This document shows, in pieces, positions 15,391 through 24,775 of a DNA stretch of 64,000 bases. The stretch is from NCBI RefSeq assembly GCF_900459405.1, contig NZ_UHFN01000007.1:620001-684000 (forward strand), written 5' to 3'. Each line of letters starts with the position of its first letter. Position 1 is the stretch's first letter. The position numbers were made by a program, and so were the translations under genes. The notes beneath the pieces are model-generated. The model was given only the letters and a program-made list of their open reading frames with translations. It made no database searches and was not told the DNA's origin. The stretch comes from Streptococcus hyointestinalis. GTDB lineage: Bacteria; Bacillota; Bacilli; Lactobacillales; Streptococcaceae.

Positions 15391-15972
15391 ATGTTGGATT
15401 TATCAAGGAAATTAGTTGATGAGCTAGTCCTTGATGATGTGACCTATCCTCTTAATCTGTCCTTTAACAAAGTGTTGCGTATGTTTGATATGTGGGAGGA
15501 CGATGAGGTGCCAGATTATGTCAAACCTCACTTTGCTTTGAGGATATTGACGGGTGAAAAGTTTGAACAATTGACGGCGCAGGAAGCTATGGATGTGTTT
15601 GAACAAGTCTTTGATGAGCATATTCAGATTAAGAAAGCGATTGAAGAAGTGCCTGAGTATGACTTGGCAGGTAATGTCATGAAACCTGTTAAAACGGGGA
15701 CTAGTACGAAAAAGAAGCGTGTTTATAGTCTCAAATATGATGGCGAATACATCTATGCGTCTTTTATGCAGGCTTACAGTATAGATTTATTTGAGGTTCA
15801 AAATAAATTGCACTGGAAGAAGTTCAATGCTTTGTTAGCAGGGTTGCCGGAGGGGACTAAGCTTATCGAGGTCGTTAAAATTCGCTCTTATGAGCCACAA
15901 AAAGGTGATACGCAGCGCTATATTGACGATATGAAAGAACTGCAAGAAGAATATCGCTTGCCAGATGATTAG
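15391..15972 (+). CDS. Bacteriophage Gp15 family tail assembly protein
   Basis: The 193-residue protein begins MLDLSRKLVDELVLDDV and has FNKVLRMFDMWEDDEVPD, characteristic of the Gp15 family (Listeria A118 gp15). It precedes the tape measure gene and most likely helps load tail subunits onto the tape. There is no clear Shine-Dalgarno sequence, so coupling to the preceding gene is likely. Confidence 0.82.
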   Translation: MLDLSRKLVDELVLDDVTYPLNLSFNKVLRMFDMWEDDEVPDYVKPHFALRILTGEKFEQLTAQEAMDVFEQVFDEHIQIKKAIEEVPEYDLAGNVMKPVKTGTSTKKKRVYSLKYDGEYIYASFMQAYSIDLFEVQNKLHWKKFNALLAGLPEGTKLIEVVKIRSYEPQKGDTQRYIDDMKELQEEYRLPDD

Positions 15973-15986
15973 AAGGAGGTGGAGAA

Positions 15987-18900
15987 ATGGCAGATGGTTC
16001 TGTTACTATCAAGGTTGATTTAGATGGTTCTGACGCCCAATCAGGTGTCAGTAAACTAAAGAATTCGTTAAATGGACTAGAAGGAGCAGGCTCAAAGGTT
16101 GGGTCTGTTTTTAAGTCTGTTCTTGGTGCTAATTTGATTTCTTCAGCTCTAACAACTGGCATTAGTACCATTACAAATGGTGTACGTGACATGATGGGCG
16201 AGCTAAACAGTTCGCAAAAGGCATGGAAGACTTTTGAGGGCAACTTACAGGCTTTTGGTCGGTCTGCTGAGGAAATCAATGCAGCAAAGACTGAAATGCA
16301 GGATTTTGCGACCAAGACTATTTACTCAGCTTCAGATATGGCGAGCACTTACTCCCAGTTGGATGCTGTGGGTACTAAGAATGTTGGTAGTCTCGTAAAA
16401 GCCTTTGGTGGTCTTGCTGCTTCTGCTGAAAATCCAGCGCAGGCAATGAAGTCTCTGTCAACTCAAGCAACACAGATGGCAAGTAAGCCTAAAATTGCTT
16501 GGATGGACTTTAAAATCATGATGGAGCAAGCGCCAGCAGGTATGGCGGCAGTTGCTAAAGAAATGGGCATGTCAACTGCCGAGCTGGTGTCGGCTGTACA
16601 AGATGGTAAGGTCAACACCGAAGACTTCTTTGATGCTATGAACCGTGCAGGTAATTCTGATGCTTTCCAAAAGATGGCGACAGAGTTTAAGACGGTTGAC
16701 CAAGCTATTGACGGTGCTAAGGAAAGTTTGTCTAATAGCTTAATGCCTGCTTTTGAACAACTCAATCAATTTGGTATCAAGGCAGTTGTAGCGATTAGTG
16801 ACGCTTTGGAAAAGATTAACTTTGATAAGTTGGCATCTAATTTAGGTAATTTTCTAGGCAAGATAGATGTTGCAAAAGGAATTGAAAACATCCAACAAGC
16901 TTTTAAAACAGTCTTTAATCCGCTGTTGCTGGTGAAATTCCAGTCTGCTCTAGACAGCGTTAAAGGGGCTATTGGCTCTATCGGTGCTGCCTTTCAGTCT
17001 GCTGGAGGTAGCACAGCTATCTTTTTGACTATCTCAAATGTGATAGGGGCTGTTTTAAACACTATCTCTACAGGTAGTCAGATTGTCCAAAAATTTTTGA
17101 CTTCCTTTACGCAAACTGGAGCAGTTAAAGCGCTGAAAGACGCCTTTGATAGCTTGGTGTTTGCTTATAACAACGTTGTCACTAGTATCGCTCAATCGTC
17201 TGCTTGGTCTATGCTTGGGACAGTCATCGGAACAGTTGTGACATGGATTTCCAAGGCTGTTTCTGCTATTGGTAACTTTGTAGCTAGTCTCCCGTCTGGT
17301 GTCCTTGCAACACTGACCACTGGTTTAGTTGGTCTTGTGGCAGGTTTCAAGGCTTTCAATTTCTTGAAGTCATTTAATCCGTTTAGTCTCTTCAAAAAGA
17401 ATGCGACGAGTGGTGTCAGTGGTGCTAGTTCAGCTGTTAAATCAGCTGGTAGCAGCATGGTCTCTATTGTTAAAAGTTTGGGTAAAAGCGTTGCGACTGC
17501 AGCTAAAGGTATAGGTTCAGGTCTTGCTTCTGCTTTTCGTGGCATTGGCCAAGGTCTTGCTATGGTCAATCCTGCTACAATTGCAGCTTTAGCTGTTCCT
17601 ATTTTGGCACTTGGTGCAGCCTTTGCTCTTATGGGCATGCAAGGACAAGGTATAGCGACAATTTTGCAAGGTGTGGGTAGTGTAGTGGTTAGCGTTGGTA
17701 CAGCTATCGGAACTATCCTTAACATGGCTATACAAGGATTAGCAAGTGCTTTGGTGATTGTAGCGCCTGTTTTACCTATAGTGGCACAATCTTTTGCTAT
17801 GCTGTCACCCTTAGTGATGGCAGCTGGTGCAGCTATTAGCATGATTATCAGCTCCTTTAGCAGTTTAGCGCCTGTTATCACGGCTTTGGGGATTGCACTG
17901 AGTCAAGTCATCACGGCGATTAGCTCAGGTGTCACTCAGATTGTCACGGCTGTGACGCCGATTATCCAAATTATTGCCAATGCTTTTGTGGCGGTTGTGC
18001 CTGTCGTGGCAGGGGCTATTGTCCAAATTGTGCAAGCTCTAGCGCCTTTCATCCCAGCGGTGACGCAAATGGTGCAGGCGGTCGCTCCAGTCTTGACTGG
18101 TATCGTGGATGCCTTTAACAATCTTATCAGTCAAATTTCGCCGATTATTGACAGTATCTCTAATCTCTTCAAGACGCTTGGTGAGCAGATAAGCTCTATT
18201 CTAGATAGTGCTCGTGGTGTGATTGAGAGCTTTGGAGGTGCTATTCGCAATGTCCTTGACGGTGTAGCTGGTATCTTTGACAGTATCGGCAATGCTGCTA
18301 AAAATGCGGGTCAAGGGGTTAAGCTCATGGCGCAAGGGGTGAAAATTCTCGTGGACTTGAACCTTGGTGATTTGATTGGGACGTTGGCAGCTGTTGCGGG
18401 TGGTCTTGGTGCCATTGCCGCTTCAGGTATTGTCAGTGCGGGTCCTGGTTTGCAACAGGCTGGTCAAGGTCTACGTTTGATAGCACAATCTGCACAGCAG
18501 GCTAGTCTAGCTATGATGACCTTGCCAACAGCTCTCACAGTATTTAGTGCATCATTGACCACTATCCCCGCTCAGCTTCTAACCATTACGACTAGCTTCA
18601 CGACTTTTGGGGCTTCACTAGCCTTGGCATTTGCTACTATTCCAGCAACACTGACTACAGTGACTGCTAGCTTCATGGTCTTTTCAAGCTCTGTGACAAG
18701 CTCGCTGGCAGGTTTTAGCATGCTGATGTCTGTGTCTGGAGTCTTTCAAGCTAGCTTAGGAATCATCTCTGGCTCGCTTGGTGTGGCGACTGCTAGCATG
18801 TCTGCTTTTGGTGGTGAGGTCAGAGTCGTTGTCTCTAGCATGTCCTCTTTAGGAGCTAGTGCTAGTGCAGCCGCAAGCGCTATGGCGGGCATGGGTGTTG

Positions 18901-19721
18901 GTATCAGTGGTTCTCTGTCAGCTGTGGTTATGTCTGTCACTTCTGCAGGTAATAGGATGGTTACTGTCATGCAAGCCAGCATGAACCGTATCGTGACCGT
19001 GGTGCGTAATGGTATGACAAATGCTGCTAGTGCTGTTCGCAACGGTGCTAGTCAGATGGTATCAGCTCTACGCTCCGCTGGTGTGCAGATGGTCACCACA
19101 GCCCAGTCCATGGTTAATCAAACGGTCAACGCTGTTCGTAATGGTCGCAGTGCTATGCAGTCTGCTGGTCAGTACATGGCACAAGGTCTCGCTGTTGGTA
19201 TGCGCTCCGCTCTTAGCGAGGTCACTCGTGCAGCTAATGAGCTTGTCGCTCAAGCGGAAAAAGCAGCCAAGGCAAAAGCTAAAATTAACTCCCCATCTCA
19301 TTTGTTCCGTGATGAAGTTGGTTGGTGGATTGGTCTGGGTGTGGCTAAAGGTATTGATAATTCAGCACCAGAAGTAGCTAATAGCTTAGACTTTATCCGT
19401 GATCAAGTACATGGTTTCAGTCTTAAATCTCAAAATCTACTAACAGGAGCTACTGCAAGTATGTCTAGTCAATTGAGATTAGAGACATTACGGAGTAAAA
19501 CTCCAAAAGTAGAATCAGATGCAAGGCAAGAAGCTTATATTGCTCATTCAGCTAGTTTGTTATCTGATGTCATTGACAGTCTTGAAAGTCTACGTGATCA
19601 AGTCGCTCAAGGTCAACATATAATACTTGACACAGGTGCACTGGTTGGTGGTACAGCAAATAAAATTGATGCTAGATTAGGTCAAAATACACAGTTAGGA
19701 GGTAGATTGTCATTCCGATAA
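15987..19721 (+). CDS. Tail tape measure protein
   Basis: The protein has 1244 residues. An N-terminal domain is typical of streptococcal tape measures (ASDMASTYSQLDAVGTKN, then IAWMDFKIMMEQAPAG). Several long hydrophobic Ala/Ile/Val-rich segments lie in residues 440-700. A conserved end follows: AKAKINSPSHLFRDEVGWW, then GLGVAKGIDNSAPEV. Its length sets tail length, here predicted near 180-190 nm by the usual 0.15 nm per residue rule. The ATG follows AAGGAGGTGG. Confidence 0.95.
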   Translation: MADGSVTIKVDLDGSDAQSGVSKLKNSLNGLEGAGSKVGSVFKSVLGANLISSALTTGISTITNGVRDMMGELNSSQKAWKTFEGNLQAFGRSAEEINAAKTEMQDFATKTIYSASDMASTYSQLDAVGTKNVGSLVKAFGGLAASAENPAQAMKSLSTQATQMASKPKIAWMDFKIMMEQAPAGMAAVAKEMGMSTAELVSAVQDGKVNTEDFFDAMNRAGNSDAFQKMATEFKTVDQAIDGAKESLSNSLMPAFEQLNQFGIKAVVAISDALEKINFDKLASNLGNFLGKIDVAKGIENIQQAFKTVFNPLLLVKFQSALDSVKGAIGSIGAAFQSAGGSTAIFLTISNVIGAVLNTISTGSQIVQKFLTSFTQTGAVKALKDAFDSLVFAYNNVVTSIAQSSAWSMLGTVIGTVVTWISKAVSAIGNFVASLPSGVLATLTTGLVGLVAGFKAFNFLKSFNPFSLFKKNATSGVSGASSAVKSAGSSMVSIVKSLGKSVATAAKGIGSGLASAFRGIGQGLAMVNPATIAALAVPILALGAAFALMGMQGQGIATILQGVGSVVVSVGTAIGTILNMAIQGLASALVIVAPVLPIVAQSFAMLSPLVMAAGAAISMIISSFSSLAPVITALGIALSQVITAISSGVTQIVTAVTPIIQIIANAFVAVVPVVAGAIVQIVQALAPFIPAVTQMVQAVAPVLTGIVDAFNNLISQISPIIDSISNLFKTLGEQISSILDSARGVIESFGGAIRNVLDGVAGIFDSIGNAAKNAGQGVKLMAQGVKILVDLNLGDLIGTLAAVAGGLGAIAASGIVSAGPGLQQAGQGLRLIAQSAQQASLAMMTLPTALTVFSASLTTIPAQLLTITTSFTTFGASLALAFATIPATLTTVTASFMVFSSSVTSSLAGFSMLMSVSGVFQASLGIISGSLGVATASMSAFGGEVRVVVSSMSSLGASASAAASAMAGMGVGISGSLSAVVMSVTSAGNRMVTVMQASMNRIVTVVRNGMTNAASAVRNGASQMVSALRSAGVQMVTTAQSMVNQTVNAVRNGRSAMQSAGQYMAQGLAVGMRSALSEVTRAANELVAQAEKAAKAKAKINSPSHLFRDEVGWWIGLGVAKGIDNSAPEVANSLDFIRDQVHGFSLKSQNLLTGATASMSSQLRLETLRSKTPKVESDARQEAYIAHSASLLSDVIDSLESLRDQVAQGQHIILDTGALVGGTANKIDARLGQNTQLGGRLSFR

Positions 19722-20431
19722 CAAAAATTAAAGAGTATATAGAGTTTGGTGATTTTAATTCACGAGATTGGCAACTATACCTAGAAGATAGAAATGCCCC
19801 AACTCCAGAAGAGAAAGAAATCATTGAGGATATTCCGTTTATGCAAGGTGTTCTTGATTTCTCTTCTATACTTGGAGAACGAGTTTACAATACTAGAGAA
19901 ATTGATTATGATTTCAAACTTGTAAACAGTTCATACGAAAATAGGAAAGACGTTGAACGTTCCATAAAGCAGCAACTTATGCTCTATAGCGAGCAGCGTT
20001 TATACGACACCCATGACAATTCTTACTTTTGGTTAGGAAAATGCAAATCAGTATCAGTCAAGCACGAACCAGTAAAACGTGCTTTTATTGTCACTATAAC
20101 ATTTACGGTATATCCGTTTATGTTTACTCTATCTAATTATTTCGATGATGTTTGGGATAGTTTTGATTTTGATAATGGGATTGCTGGGTTTACCAAGTAC
20201 AAAGTCAGCGGTTCAAAGGACATTGTCCTAATCAACACCAGCTCAACCACTATTGGTCCAGAGGTCGAGGTCACCAGCGACATGAAGGTGACTGTTGATG
20301 GTCAGACTTATCTCTATAAAGCAGGGACATCAACCAACCTATCAATGGGATTGCAACCTGGTATCAACAACATCACAGTTGAAGGAACTGGGACTATCCG
20401 ATTTAGATGGCATGCGGAGGTGATGGGATGA
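19712..20431 (+). CDS. Distal tail protein (Dit), probable AUU start
   Basis: The first ATG in frame is 19841, but the reading frame upstream is open back to 19706. It encodes IPITKIKEYIEFGDFN and SRDWQLYLEDR, text expected at the N-terminus of phage Dit proteins. AGGAGG at 19697-19702 fits ATT 19712 (9 bases) better than any ATG, GTG or TTG. From there the protein is 239 residues, close to known Dit lengths, against 196 from the ATG. Dit forms the hub linking tube and adsorption apparatus. It overlaps the tape measure end by 10 bases. Confidence 0.8.
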   Translation: MPITKIKEYIEFGDFNSRDWQLYLEDRNAPTPEEKEIIEDIPFMQGVLDFSSILGERVYNTREIDYDFKLVNSSYENRKDVERSIKQQLMLYSEQRLYDTHDNSYFWLGKCKSVSVKHEPVKRAFIVTITFTVYPFMFTLSNYFDDVWDSFDFDNGIAGFTKYKVSGSKDIVLINTSSTTIGPEVEVTSDMKVTVDGQTYLYKAGTSTNLSMGLQPGINNITVEGTGTIRFRWHAEVMG

Positions 20432-22020
20432 ATGTTATTGGTGGATTTGAGGTTCGTTATTATGATAATTACCAGCATTACGCTGATTGTCGTAAAAACC
20501 TAGCTAATCCTAAAATTTTACATAATCCGAGGAGCTTCGATAATAAACTGATATCTGGTAAAATCAAACAGACTATCAACGAAATTTGGTCATTTGAATT
20601 TGCGATTCCCTACGAACATCAATATTATTCTGATATAAAATTTATCGTTGGATTGGTAGAGGTTGTCAATCTGAAAGACGGAGAGCGTGAATTTTTGGGG
20701 CGGATTTTGAATCAGACTGGTGCAATGACAGGCTCAGGTAATTTCTCAAAGAGTTTCATTTGCGAAGATTTACTTGGCTATCTGCATGATACAGTTCAAG
20801 AATTTCAAAAATACAAAAACGATGGGCCACGTCGTTTTTTAAATGCGATTATTGACTATCACAACATCAATACAGAAAAACATAAGAGATTTTTTTTGAG
20901 AGATGTCACGGTAGATAGTGGTTCTGATGTGCCTTTTAGGTACACTGCGTACGATAGCACCTTCGATACTATTAAAACATATGCGCTAGAACGCATGGGA
21001 GGTTATATAGTTTTAGATATCAATAATTCTGGAATGTACATAGATTGGCTCAAGGAAGTTGGGGAGTTCGTTAATAGTCCTATAAAATTGGGAAAAAACA
21101 TCAAAACCTCAACAAGAGAGTTGAATCCGGAAGGGTTAATCACTCGCTTAGTCCCTGTCGGTGCCGATAAAGATAATTCAACAGGTCGAGAAGAAGAAAC
21201 TGGCCAGTATGTTACAAGAGAGCGAGTTACGATTGAGAGTGTTAATGATGGGATTCGGTATTTAGAAGATAGCGAACTTGTAGAAGAATTTGGCGTTATC
21301 CAAAAATCAGTAGACTGGACAGAGATTTCTGATCCAGCCATATTAAAATCTCGTGGGAAACAGTATCTTGATAATCAAAAATTAGCAATTGCTTCTTGGT
21401 CAGTTGAAACAGTTGAATTATACTTGATTGACACACGTTTTAAAAAATACAAAGTAGGCAATACTCATCCGATTGACAATCCACCGATTTCTAGCGTCGA
21501 AAAATTACAAATCATTGAAAAAGAAATCGATATTATGAATCCTCAAGCTGTTCGATTAAAAATCGGTTCTAGTGGACAATCGCTATCCATGTATCAATTG
21601 CAGCAACAAGAGGCTAAGAAATCTATGCAAAGACAGGCTGAGAATGAAGCTTCTGCACGTCGCAGAGCGGAAGCTCAACTTGAAGCGACTCAAAGAGAAC
21701 TAGAGAAGGTTCAAAATCAACTCAAAGGCCAAATTGAATTGGTGGATAAAGAGAACAGTAAAGCAGCTTTAGAAACTAGTCTAAAGCAAAACGAAACATT
21801 GTTGACATCAGAAAGAGAGACATTGGCATCTCTTACCACTGAGAAAACAAGGTTACTTGGATTAGGAACTCCCCAAACAGAACTACTAAATTTTGTAAAC
21901 TTACAAATCAACATTTCCGAAACGAAAATCTCTAACTATACATTTTTGATTGATGAAATTAATCAAAGACTTTCAGAATTAACTGAGACTCAGGGGACAG
22001 AACCAATAGAAACGGAGTAA
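20428..22020 (+). CDS. Tail-associated protein (Tal), prophage endopeptidase tail family
   Basis: The protein has 530 residues with ATG 20428, supported by GGAGGTG and by overlap with the Dit stop. An upstream GTG-type extension is rejected. Residues 1-385 match the prophage tail endopeptidase/Tal fold (gp27-like hub). From about 390 a charged coiled coil runs to the end (EASARRRAEAQLEATQREL). It closes the tube and takes part in adsorption and DNA ejection. No peptidoglycan hydrolase domain is visible at the C-terminus. Confidence 0.85.
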   Translation: MNVIGGFEVRYYDNYQHYADCRKNLANPKILHNPRSFDNKLISGKIKQTINEIWSFEFAIPYEHQYYSDIKFIVGLVEVVNLKDGEREFLGRILNQTGAMTGSGNFSKSFICEDLLGYLHDTVQEFQKYKNDGPRRFLNAIIDYHNINTEKHKRFFLRDVTVDSGSDVPFRYTAYDSTFDTIKTYALERMGGYIVLDINNSGMYIDWLKEVGEFVNSPIKLGKNIKTSTRELNPEGLITRLVPVGADKDNSTGREEETGQYVTRERVTIESVNDGIRYLEDSELVEEFGVIQKSVDWTEISDPAILKSRGKQYLDNQKLAIASWSVETVELYLIDTRFKKYKVGNTHPIDNPPISSVEKLQIIEKEIDIMNPQAVRLKIGSSGQSLSMYQLQQQEAKKSMQRQAENEASARRRAEAQLEATQRELEKVQNQLKGQIELVDKENSKAALETSLKQNETLLTSERETLASLTTEKTRLLGLGTPQTELLNFVNLQINISETKISNYTFLIDEINQRLSELTETQGTEPIETE

Positions 22021-22024
22021 TTTA

Positions 22025-23467
22025 ATGAGTAACAACTACGATTTTCAAACCCTAAAAGCATTGATAGGTGATGAAGCAGAGAATAAAGATAATTATTACA
22101 GGGATCCTGAACGCATCCTAACTATCCACTCTGACATTGCTAATGGGAAAAAGGATAGAATATCTATCCAATTAGCTAAATGGATTCGTCAGAAAAAATT
22201 TGGAGTTGACGTTAGAGAATCTATTGCTAGATTCATCGAGTGGATATCTGTTTTGACCAATAGAATTACGGAAGAATCTGAGCAGATGGCTATTAATAAT
22301 AAAGAAATGCGAACCGAAATCAACGATTTTACTAAAGATTTTAACGATCGCTATAATCAACAGATTTCAGGAAACACCAGTCTTAGCGAAGTGATTGACG
22401 CAAGAACTGATAACAACGGTGAAATTCATTCAACATTAAAGGAAAGGCTAGATATGATCGAGAATAAAACAGTTAACTCTTTCGGGCAATCAATGTTCGA
22501 TGATGTTCTTGGTGGAATTAGACCGAATTTTGACAAACCTATTTCATCAATGACCTCAAGGTTGGAAAAGTTGCAAAATAATGTAAATATCGGTCAAATT
22601 ACTGACTCACACTATACCACTAGGGATAGTTATTGGGGAGCGGACAGATTGGCGATGTACTCTATTACACACATTCTAAACATGGGTGCTGTGAGTGAAT
22701 ATTTAGATTTTTCAGTAGCTACGGGAGATAATACGGATCCATACTTCAATCCTCAAGATATCGAGAAAGGGAAAAAGTATAACCGTGACTTTGCAACGGT
22801 CTTCCACACCGCCCTAAAATGCCCAACGGCAATCTTAAAAGGGAACCACGATGACAATTCTGTCATCATGGAAGGTAAGACGGGAATGGGATTAGAATAT
22901 ATCATCAAAGATGATGAATTTGCAGTCCTGTATCAGCAAGATGGCAGCAATGGCGAGATCCGTGATGGGAATTCAAACTATTTTTATTTCGATGTTAAGG
23001 GAATCAGAATTATCGGTCTCGATTCTTTTGATACCTTAGAAATCGAGGACGAAAATGGTTCTGTGAAGCATCCTCGGTTGAATCATTCTGCTTTTAGTCC
23101 AAGACAAGTAACATGGCTGTATAGGGAAGCCTTGCAAACGGATTTACCTGTACTTATATTCACTCATTGTCCACTGAAGGGGACTTTTGGAGGAGGTACA
23201 GGGATTTCTGCTAACCACGATGCAGTCCGAGTACTTATTGAATCATTTAAGTCAGGAAGGAGTGGGTTTTTATCAACTAGTGAAGAAGGATATGAATTGG
23301 AATTAGAGTACACGTTCAATCAACCACATGATGTTATAGCTTGCGTCTATGGACACAGACATACAGATCACATTGAAAATATCAATGGAATCAATCATAT
23401 CATTTCTAGAAATAGTTTTAGTGCAAGTGGCCCGACGACTGATTCAAATCATATATCTTATTTTTAA
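22025..23467 (+). CDS. Tail protein with calcineurin-like metallophosphoesterase domain (C-terminus frameshifted)
   Basis: The protein has 480 residues. Residues 1-120 look like a baseplate-binding N-terminus with coiled coil. Residues 188-460 carry all metallophosphoesterase motifs: DSH (194-196), GDNTD (234-238), GNHD (273-276), His 381 in FTHCP and GHRH (443-446). The enzyme may hydrolyse phosphodiesters in teichoic acid or another surface polymer during adsorption; substrate unknown. The frame stops at a T5 run (23463-23467). Reading one base back continues 36 residues (LNTEDEDSWSVFSVDTNN to STFNY) to 23574, so a deletion, slippage or a -1 frameshift is implied. Confidence 0.85.
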   Translation: MSNNYDFQTLKALIGDEAENKDNYYRDPERILTIHSDIANGKKDRISIQLAKWIRQKKFGVDVRESIARFIEWISVLTNRITEESEQMAINNKEMRTEINDFTKDFNDRYNQQISGNTSLSEVIDARTDNNGEIHSTLKERLDMIENKTVNSFGQSMFDDVLGGIRPNFDKPISSMTSRLEKLQNNVNIGQITDSHYTTRDSYWGADRLAMYSITHILNMGAVSEYLDFSVATGDNTDPYFNPQDIEKGKKYNRDFATVFHTALKCPTAILKGNHDDNSVIMEGKTGMGLEYIIKDDEFAVLYQQDGSNGEIRDGNSNYFYFDVKGIRIIGLDSFDTLEIEDENGSVKHPRLNHSAFSPRQVTWLYREALQTDLPVLIFTHCPLKGTFGGGTGISANHDAVRVLIESFKSGRSGFLSTSEEGYELELEYTFNQPHDVIACVYGHRHTDHIENINGINHIISRNSFSASGPTTDSNHISYF

Positions 23468-23584
23468 ATACAGAAGATGAAGACAGCTGGTCTGTTTTTT
23501 CAGTAGATACAAACAATAAGCAAGTAAGTTGGTTGAAATTCGGTCGAGGTATTGATAGTACGTTTAATTATTGAGGAGAAAGTA

Positions 23585-24352
23585 ATGAAAAATAACGACA
23601 AAGAACTTTTTGATAAATTAGTTAGGAACTTCGTTCATCATAGAGGTGCTGGGGGGAATAATGAACATGCTGAAGTAGATGAGTGGGATTCTGGTTTTAT
23701 GACTCCAGAAATGCTGGCGTCTCTTAAAAATAGTTTAGGAAATCTAAAATTTATTCCAGACGACACAAACGTTCGGACGCTTGGCGCAGGTAATTATATA
23801 GTGTGGACTAAAGATATTAGTCAAAGTAATTTGCCCTCAACTGGAGGATTCGTTTTAGAGGTTAAAAGCTGGAACAAAGAAAAATTTAAGTTAATTAGAG
23901 CCTACCATCTTTATGAATGTCGGGAGTACGTATTCTCAACGAATACAGACGGAGGTGCCAATGGTGTCTATGATGGATGGGTTAAGAATCCTCTTGAAAA
24001 AACCTTATTTAATAAAGCTTTTGCGGTTAAAAAAGGCAGTGTCATTGAGCTAGAAAGCTCATTAAATAAATTCGAAGAGGTTGTGGTTACGTTTCGTCAT
24101 AATAAACAAAATGATGGAGTAGCCGTTTTACCGGTGTATAATCTAAAAAAATATGGAAATTCTTTTTCAGTCACTAACATTTCAGGTAGCTTAGATGGTG
24201 TTATGGTCGCTGAACTGTTTTTGAAAAGCAACGAAGCGGGGACTGAAATTAGAGTCGAAGACTTCTTGGCTGTGAAATTATTTGCGAACAGCGTCTATAA
24301 TACAACTGGAACTGATAGTATCGAAATATTGAAAGTTGTCGGAAGACTTTAA
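23585..24352 (+). CDS. Putative tail fibre / receptor-binding protein
   Basis: The protein has 255 residues with ATG 23585, after GAGGAGAAAG. The N-terminus VHHRGAGGNNEHAEV followed by SGFMTPEMLASL is a motif I associate with phage tail fibre and baseplate attachment segments. The rest is beta-rich, ending IEILKVVGRL, as in small receptor-binding heads. It follows the phosphoesterase tail gene and precedes the holin. The host ligand is unknown. Confidence 0.7.
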   Translation: MKNNDKELFDKLVRNFVHHRGAGGNNEHAEVDEWDSGFMTPEMLASLKNSLGNLKFIPDDTNVRTLGAGNYIVWTKDISQSNLPSTGGFVLEVKSWNKEKFKLIRAYHLYECREYVFSTNTDGGANGVYDGWVKNPLEKTLFNKAFAVKKGSVIELESSLNKFEEVVVTFRHNKQNDGVAVLPVYNLKKYGNSFSVTNISGSLDGVMVAELFLKSNEAGTEIRVEDFLAVKLFANSVYNTTGTDSIEILKVVGRL

Positions 24353-24361
24353 AGGAGACAT

Positions 24362-24775
24362 ATGTTAGAACTATTTGATACACTGCATAAATTTATTGAA
24401 AGTGATGAAGGGCTTGTATTTTATATTTTAGGGATTATTGCAGTTATGGAGATTGTAGATTTTATCTCTGGAACTTTTGCAGCGATTATCAACCCTAAAA
24501 TTGAGTACAAATCAAAAGTAGGAATTAACGGACTGATGAGAAAAATTGTAGGTCTATTCTTACTGATTATCCTTGTTCCAATGTCTGTTTTGCTACCTCA
24601 ACAAGCTGGGGTAGCTTTTCTTTATACGATTTATGTCGGTTATATGATCATGATTTTTAAATCTTTGATTGAGAATTACGGCAAGATGAAAGGAGACACC
24701 AGCATTTTTAAAAATGTGATTGGTGTTTTTGAAAAGTTGATTATAAAGGGCGATGATAATGGCAGTAAATATTGA
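24362..24775 (+). CDS. Phage holin (Holin_4_1 / toxin-secretion holin family)
   Basis: The 137-residue protein has three hydrophobic segments (residues about 19-40, 62-82 and 84-102) and a charged C-terminus. The sequence FYILGIIAVMEIVDFISGT and VGINGLMRKIVGLF are typical of the LL-H/Cph1 holin family. It permeabilises the membrane at the end of the lytic cycle to release or activate the endolysin. The end overlaps the endolysin start. Confidence 0.88.
   Translation: MLELFDTLHKFIESDEGLVFYILGIIAVMEIVDFISGTFAAIINPKIEYKSKVGINGLMRKIVGLFLLIILVPMSVLLPQQAGVAFLYTIYVGYMIMIFKSLIENYGKMKGDTSIFKNVIGVFEKLIIKGDDNGSKY

Noticed and set aside
15370..15400. Programmed frameshift joining the two tail chaperone genes
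   Set aside because: The second gene has its own ATG after a clear stop, and I see no slippery heptamer at the junction.
17192..17881. A 229-codon open frame on the minus strand
   Set aside because: It lies wholly inside the tape measure gene and has low-complexity Ala/Ile/Thr text produced by the repeat-like codons of the sense strand. It has no ribosome-binding site.
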